Below, piece by piece: positions 62,028 to 64,000 of a stretch of 64,000 bases of DNA. The notes beneath the pieces are model-generated. The model saw only the letters and a list, made by a program, of their open reading frames with translations, ran no database searches and had not been told where the DNA came from. Numbering within the stretch: the first letter of the stretch is position 1; each line of letters opens with the position of its first letter. A program made the translations under genes and the position numbers. This stretch comes from Lachnospiraceae bacterium G11 (GTDB taxonomy: Bacteria > Bacillota > Clostridia > Lachnospirales > Lachnospiraceae), in assembly GCA_900103495.1 (NCBI GenBank), contig FMWZ01000011.1, positions 1 through 64,000 on the forward strand. Direction: 5' to 3'.

Positions 62028-63185
62028 TTAGTAATCTGCAGGGAAAATCTCGATGGAATCAAGTCTTTCTCCGCCAAGATCCCATTCGACGTCTACCTCC
62101 AGATTTCCGTAGTCAAATACGAATCTCAATTGTCTTATGTCGTCCTTGCCGCCGTAATCATCCGCTACTTCCACTGTTTCGGAATCGGGTTTGGCAGGCA
62201 ATCCGTACATATCCTTAAGGACTTTGTAAATTTTTGCCCTATCCTTTTCACCCTTATCCAGAGCTTCTGTATCTGTGTAACTCTTAAGTGTAGCCCAATG
62301 CTCTCTTCCGCGAATTGCCACAGCCTCAAAATGCAAATCATACATTCCCAGGCAAACCACATAGTCGGTGCTGTTTGGAGTAGCGCCACCTTCCTCCCAG
62401 TAAATGGTATACATGTCGTGGTCCTTGTATTCGGGATTGCCATTTGAGGGTTTAAAGGCTTCAACGCGGGGTATCCATTCGCTGCCAAGTTCCCATCCCA
62501 GGAATTTGGTGAGGTGAGGAGTTGCGACTTTGATGATATCCTCCTCAGTTGCGCTGTCTACATCAACGTAAGGACTGGGCACATCTTCATATTCTTCATC
62601 GGACCATTCATCCTCGGAATCCTCTGCCTGGATCTCATCTGCATTGTTTTCAATCAGGTAGTCCTTCTTGGCATTGTAATCGATAAACTGAAGCATCTGT
62701 TCCTCAGTCATTTCGGTTTCGGGAAGGTGAAGAAGATGATCTTCTTCGATGTAGCAAAGGCTTTTGCCGTCCCAATCGCTTAATTTTTCAAGCCTTTGAA
62801 CCTCCCCTTCCGGGAAAAGTGCCGAATTATAGTACTTCTTCTCGAGGTCGGAGATTTTGATAATCTCAACGTTTGTAAGCTTTCTGCTCCAAGCCTCATC
62901 TATAGTAACTCCCTCATCATTTTTAATCTCTTCAAAGAGCTCCGTCTTCTCAGTTTCGGGCATTGACTCCACACGCTTAACCCAGTTATCATAGCCTGCC
63001 TTAACGCCAAAGCCCGTAAGCCCAACGGCGGCCATAACTATAAGGGCCGTTAAAGGTCCCGCATAGCGGAAGCGGAGATCCGCTGCTCTTTTACCACGTT
63101 TACAATCCTTGTATAATTCTCTCTTTATGTAATTGGGGATCTCAATATTATCAAAGAGATCCTTATCGATGTCATATCTGCTCAC
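62028..63185 (-). CDS. membrane protein partner of the ECF sigma factor (putative anti-sigma factor)
   Basis: A 385-residue protein. A cytoplasmic N-terminus (~1-40), a single TM helix (~41-63, YAGPLTALIVMAAVGLTGFG), then a long acidic extracytoplasmic part (EDSEDEWSDEEYEDVPSP around 195-215). The GTG start at 63185 has AAGGAGG 8 bases upstream, and it overlaps the sigma gene by 14 bases. The order and topology are those of an ECF anti-sigma factor, but no known anti-sigma domain (ZAS, RsgI) is recognised, so this is inference. Confidence 0.72.
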   Translation of the reverse strand: MSRYDIDKDLFDNIEIPNYIKRELYKDCKRGKRAADLRFRYAGPLTALIVMAAVGLTGFGVKAGYDNWVKRVESMPETEKTELFEEIKNDEGVTIDEAWSRKLTNVEIIKISDLEKKYYNSALFPEGEVQRLEKLSDWDGKSLCYIEEDHLLHLPETEMTEEQMLQFIDYNAKKDYLIENNADEIQAEDSEDEWSDEEYEDVPSPYVDVDSATEEDIIKVATPHLTKFLGWELGSEWIPRVEAFKPSNGNPEYKDHDMYTIYWEEGGATPNSTDYVVCLGMYDLHFEAVAIRGREHWATLKSYTDTEALDKGEKDRAKIYKVLKDMYGLPAKPDSETVEVADDYGGKDDIRQLRFVFDYGNLEVDVEWDLGGERLDSIEIFPADY

Positions 63186-63690
63186 AGATGATACCTCCTT
63201 CATATGCTCTGCCAAGCTTTGCAAGTGTTTCTCTTGCTCTTTGCAGACGCTTTTTGACGGCAACCTCTGATATGTGAAGGATTTGGGCAGTCTCTTTGAC
63301 TGAATAACCTTCTACATAATATAAGATCACCACACTTTTAAGTTTGTAATTCAGGTTCCATATCAGTCTGAGCTTATCTTTGTCTTCTACACTCATTCCT
63401 CTGGTGATTTCAAGGCTTTCTTCCACCTCTTCAAGAGGGATTCCGGCATGCTTCTTATGAAATCTGAGGAATTCCTTACATTTATTCTGTGATACTTTTA
63501 TAAGCCAAGCTTTCTTGTGCTCTTCGGAAGCAAAATCAGGCTTCTTGGTCATGTAAGTAATGAATGTCTCCTGTAAAACATCCTTGGTATCCTGCTCGTT
63601 TTTCAGGATAACGAAGCATATTTTGTAGAGAATGTTGCTGTATTTTTCAATGACCAGTTCCAGATCTGCGTTCCTATCTGCTCGATTCAT
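63172..63690 (-). CDS. ECF-type RNA polymerase sigma factor
   Basis: A 172-residue sigma-70 family protein. Region 2 is seen in KICFVILKNEQDTKDVLQETF (~23-43) and region 4 in VILYYVEGYSVKETAQILHI (~125-144), with RLQRARETL near the end. Its start at 63690 has SD GGGAGGAC; a longer start at 63795 lies in the AT-rich promoter region and is rejected. The membrane protein gene after it is translated with overlap, as for sigma/anti-sigma pairs. Confidence 0.92.
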   Translation of the reverse strand: MNRADRNADLELVIEKYSNILYKICFVILKNEQDTKDVLQETFITYMTKKPDFASEEHKKAWLIKVSQNKCKEFLRFHKKHAGIPLEEVEESLEITRGMSVEDKDKLRLIWNLNYKLKSVVILYYVEGYSVKETAQILHISEVAVKKRLQRARETLAKLGRAYEGGIICEQI

Positions 63691-63826
63691 TTTATGTCCT
63701 CCCGGATTATTGAATACGATAGGTCTTCGCGAATACCTTTCCACTCTATAAATGTTTGATAAAAGCAAAAGGTGACATCCTGAAAAGTATATCATATAAT
63801 TTTTTTAAAAAAATTTATAAAAAGTT

Positions 63827-63852
63827 TGTAACGAATTTCGGATTGCTCCGTC
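63827..63852 (+). promoter_or_regulatory. ECF-type promoter upstream of the second sigma gene
   Basis: TGTAAC (63827-63832), 16 bases, CGTC (63849-63852): the -35 AAC and -10 CGTC layout of Firmicute ECF promoters such as sigma-X, -M and -V sites. It lies 38 bases before the ATG at 63891, which fits autoregulation by an ECF sigma. Confidence 0.65.
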
Positions 63853-63890
63853 TAACCAATGAGATCAAAAAAAGGAAAGCTCGAAAAGAC

Positions 63891-64000
63891 ATGGACAATA
63901 CCACAGCAGAAAAACTTTATGAAGCGTTCTATATGAAACTGTTTTCATATGTTATGACGCTAACGGACAATCAAAACGACGCCATGGAAATAGCCCAGGA
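63891..64000 (+). CDS. second ECF-type sigma factor (5' part only)
   Basis: The window ends after 36 codons. The sequence begins MDNTTAEKLYEAFYMKLF and continues with VMTLTDNQNDAMEIAQ, which is the start of sigma-70 region 2 (the usual N/D-x-x-D-A-x-E-I-x-Q motif). AAAGGAA lies about 13 bases upstream of the ATG. It faces away from the sigma factor on the minus strand. Because only the N-terminus is visible, the length and partner are unknown. Confidence 0.75.
   Translation, partial: MDNTTAEKLYEAFYMKLFSYVMTLTDNQNDAMEIAQ

Overview
The window looks like chromosome from a Firmicute of the family Lachnospiraceae, possibly close to Butyrivibrio or Pseudobutyrivibrio. This rests on gene content, not on a database search: GC is moderate, arginine is mostly AGA, there is a DUF6465 Lys/Ala-rich protein, a YjfB-type putative motility protein, GlnN-type glutamine synthetase III, a CIRCE-controlled hrcA-grpE-dnaK-dnaJ operon, and the Gram-positive orders yaaR-holB-yaaT-trmN-rsmI and ireB-ruvX-DUF1292. 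tRNA genes do not encode their CCA ends.

Layout. 1-975: the 3' end of a 23S rRNA and six tRNAs (Asp, Val, Thr, Tyr, fMet, Phe), closed by a terminator. 1-6.5 kb: single genes (TPR-GGDEF protein, DegV lipid-binding protein, SulP anion transporter, HD phosphohydrolase, guanylate-kinase-like enzyme). 6.5-14.5 kb: replication/RNA-modification operon (yaaR, holB, ricT, trmN6, rsmI), then a GH20 hexosaminidase, metF and an aminotransferase. 14.6-21.4 kb: a histone-H1-like protein and an accessory patch (CAT-like acetyltransferase, AraC and MerR regulators, a lipoprotein with a gluzincin motif, GNAT, flavin-type oxidoreductase, methyltransferase), ending in a three-unit tandem hairpin array. 21.7-26.7 kb: heat-shock operon behind a good sigma-A promoter and a perfect CIRCE. 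26.8-31.5 kb: a HelD-like helicase with an extra C-terminal domain resembling the N-domain of GH31 glycosidases, and an NhaC antiporter. 31.6-35.7 kb: prmA, rsmE, a cysteine desulfurase and thiI (rRNA and tRNA modification). 36-45 kb: mtaB, ireB, ruvX, DUF1292, RNase J, YlbF, a short MltG-like protein, an O-methyltransferase, a U32 protein and glnN. 45-52.5 kb: tRNA-Gln, acyl-ACP thioesterase, CvfB, YjfB, a PucR/CdaR regulator and the divisome module ftsE-ftsX-M23 hydrolase-CtpA protease. 52.5-59 kb: a repeat-rich intergenic region and a run of small membrane proteins, lipoproteins, GNATs and kinases that looks accessory. 59-64 kb: a small minus-strand ORF with its own promoter, an aminotransferase, a MntP-ZIP fusion transporter, an ECF sigma/membrane-protein pair, and the start of a second ECF sigma gene facing away from it.

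Connections. RicT (YaaT) and a YlbF-family protein, partners in the B. subtilis RNA-maturation complex, are both present, and YlbF is one base downstream of RNase J. FtsEX sits directly upstream of a coiled-coil M23 hydrolase of the kind it activates in other Gram-positives. PrmA, RsmE, ThiI, MtaB, RsmI, TrmN6, RuvX and U32 make the window rich in translation-apparatus modification. The observations most worth following up are the HelD-GH31N and MntP-ZIP fusions, the tandem hairpin array, the repeat-rich region after ctpA with the GC-rich 3' end of that gene, and the paired ECF sigma genes.
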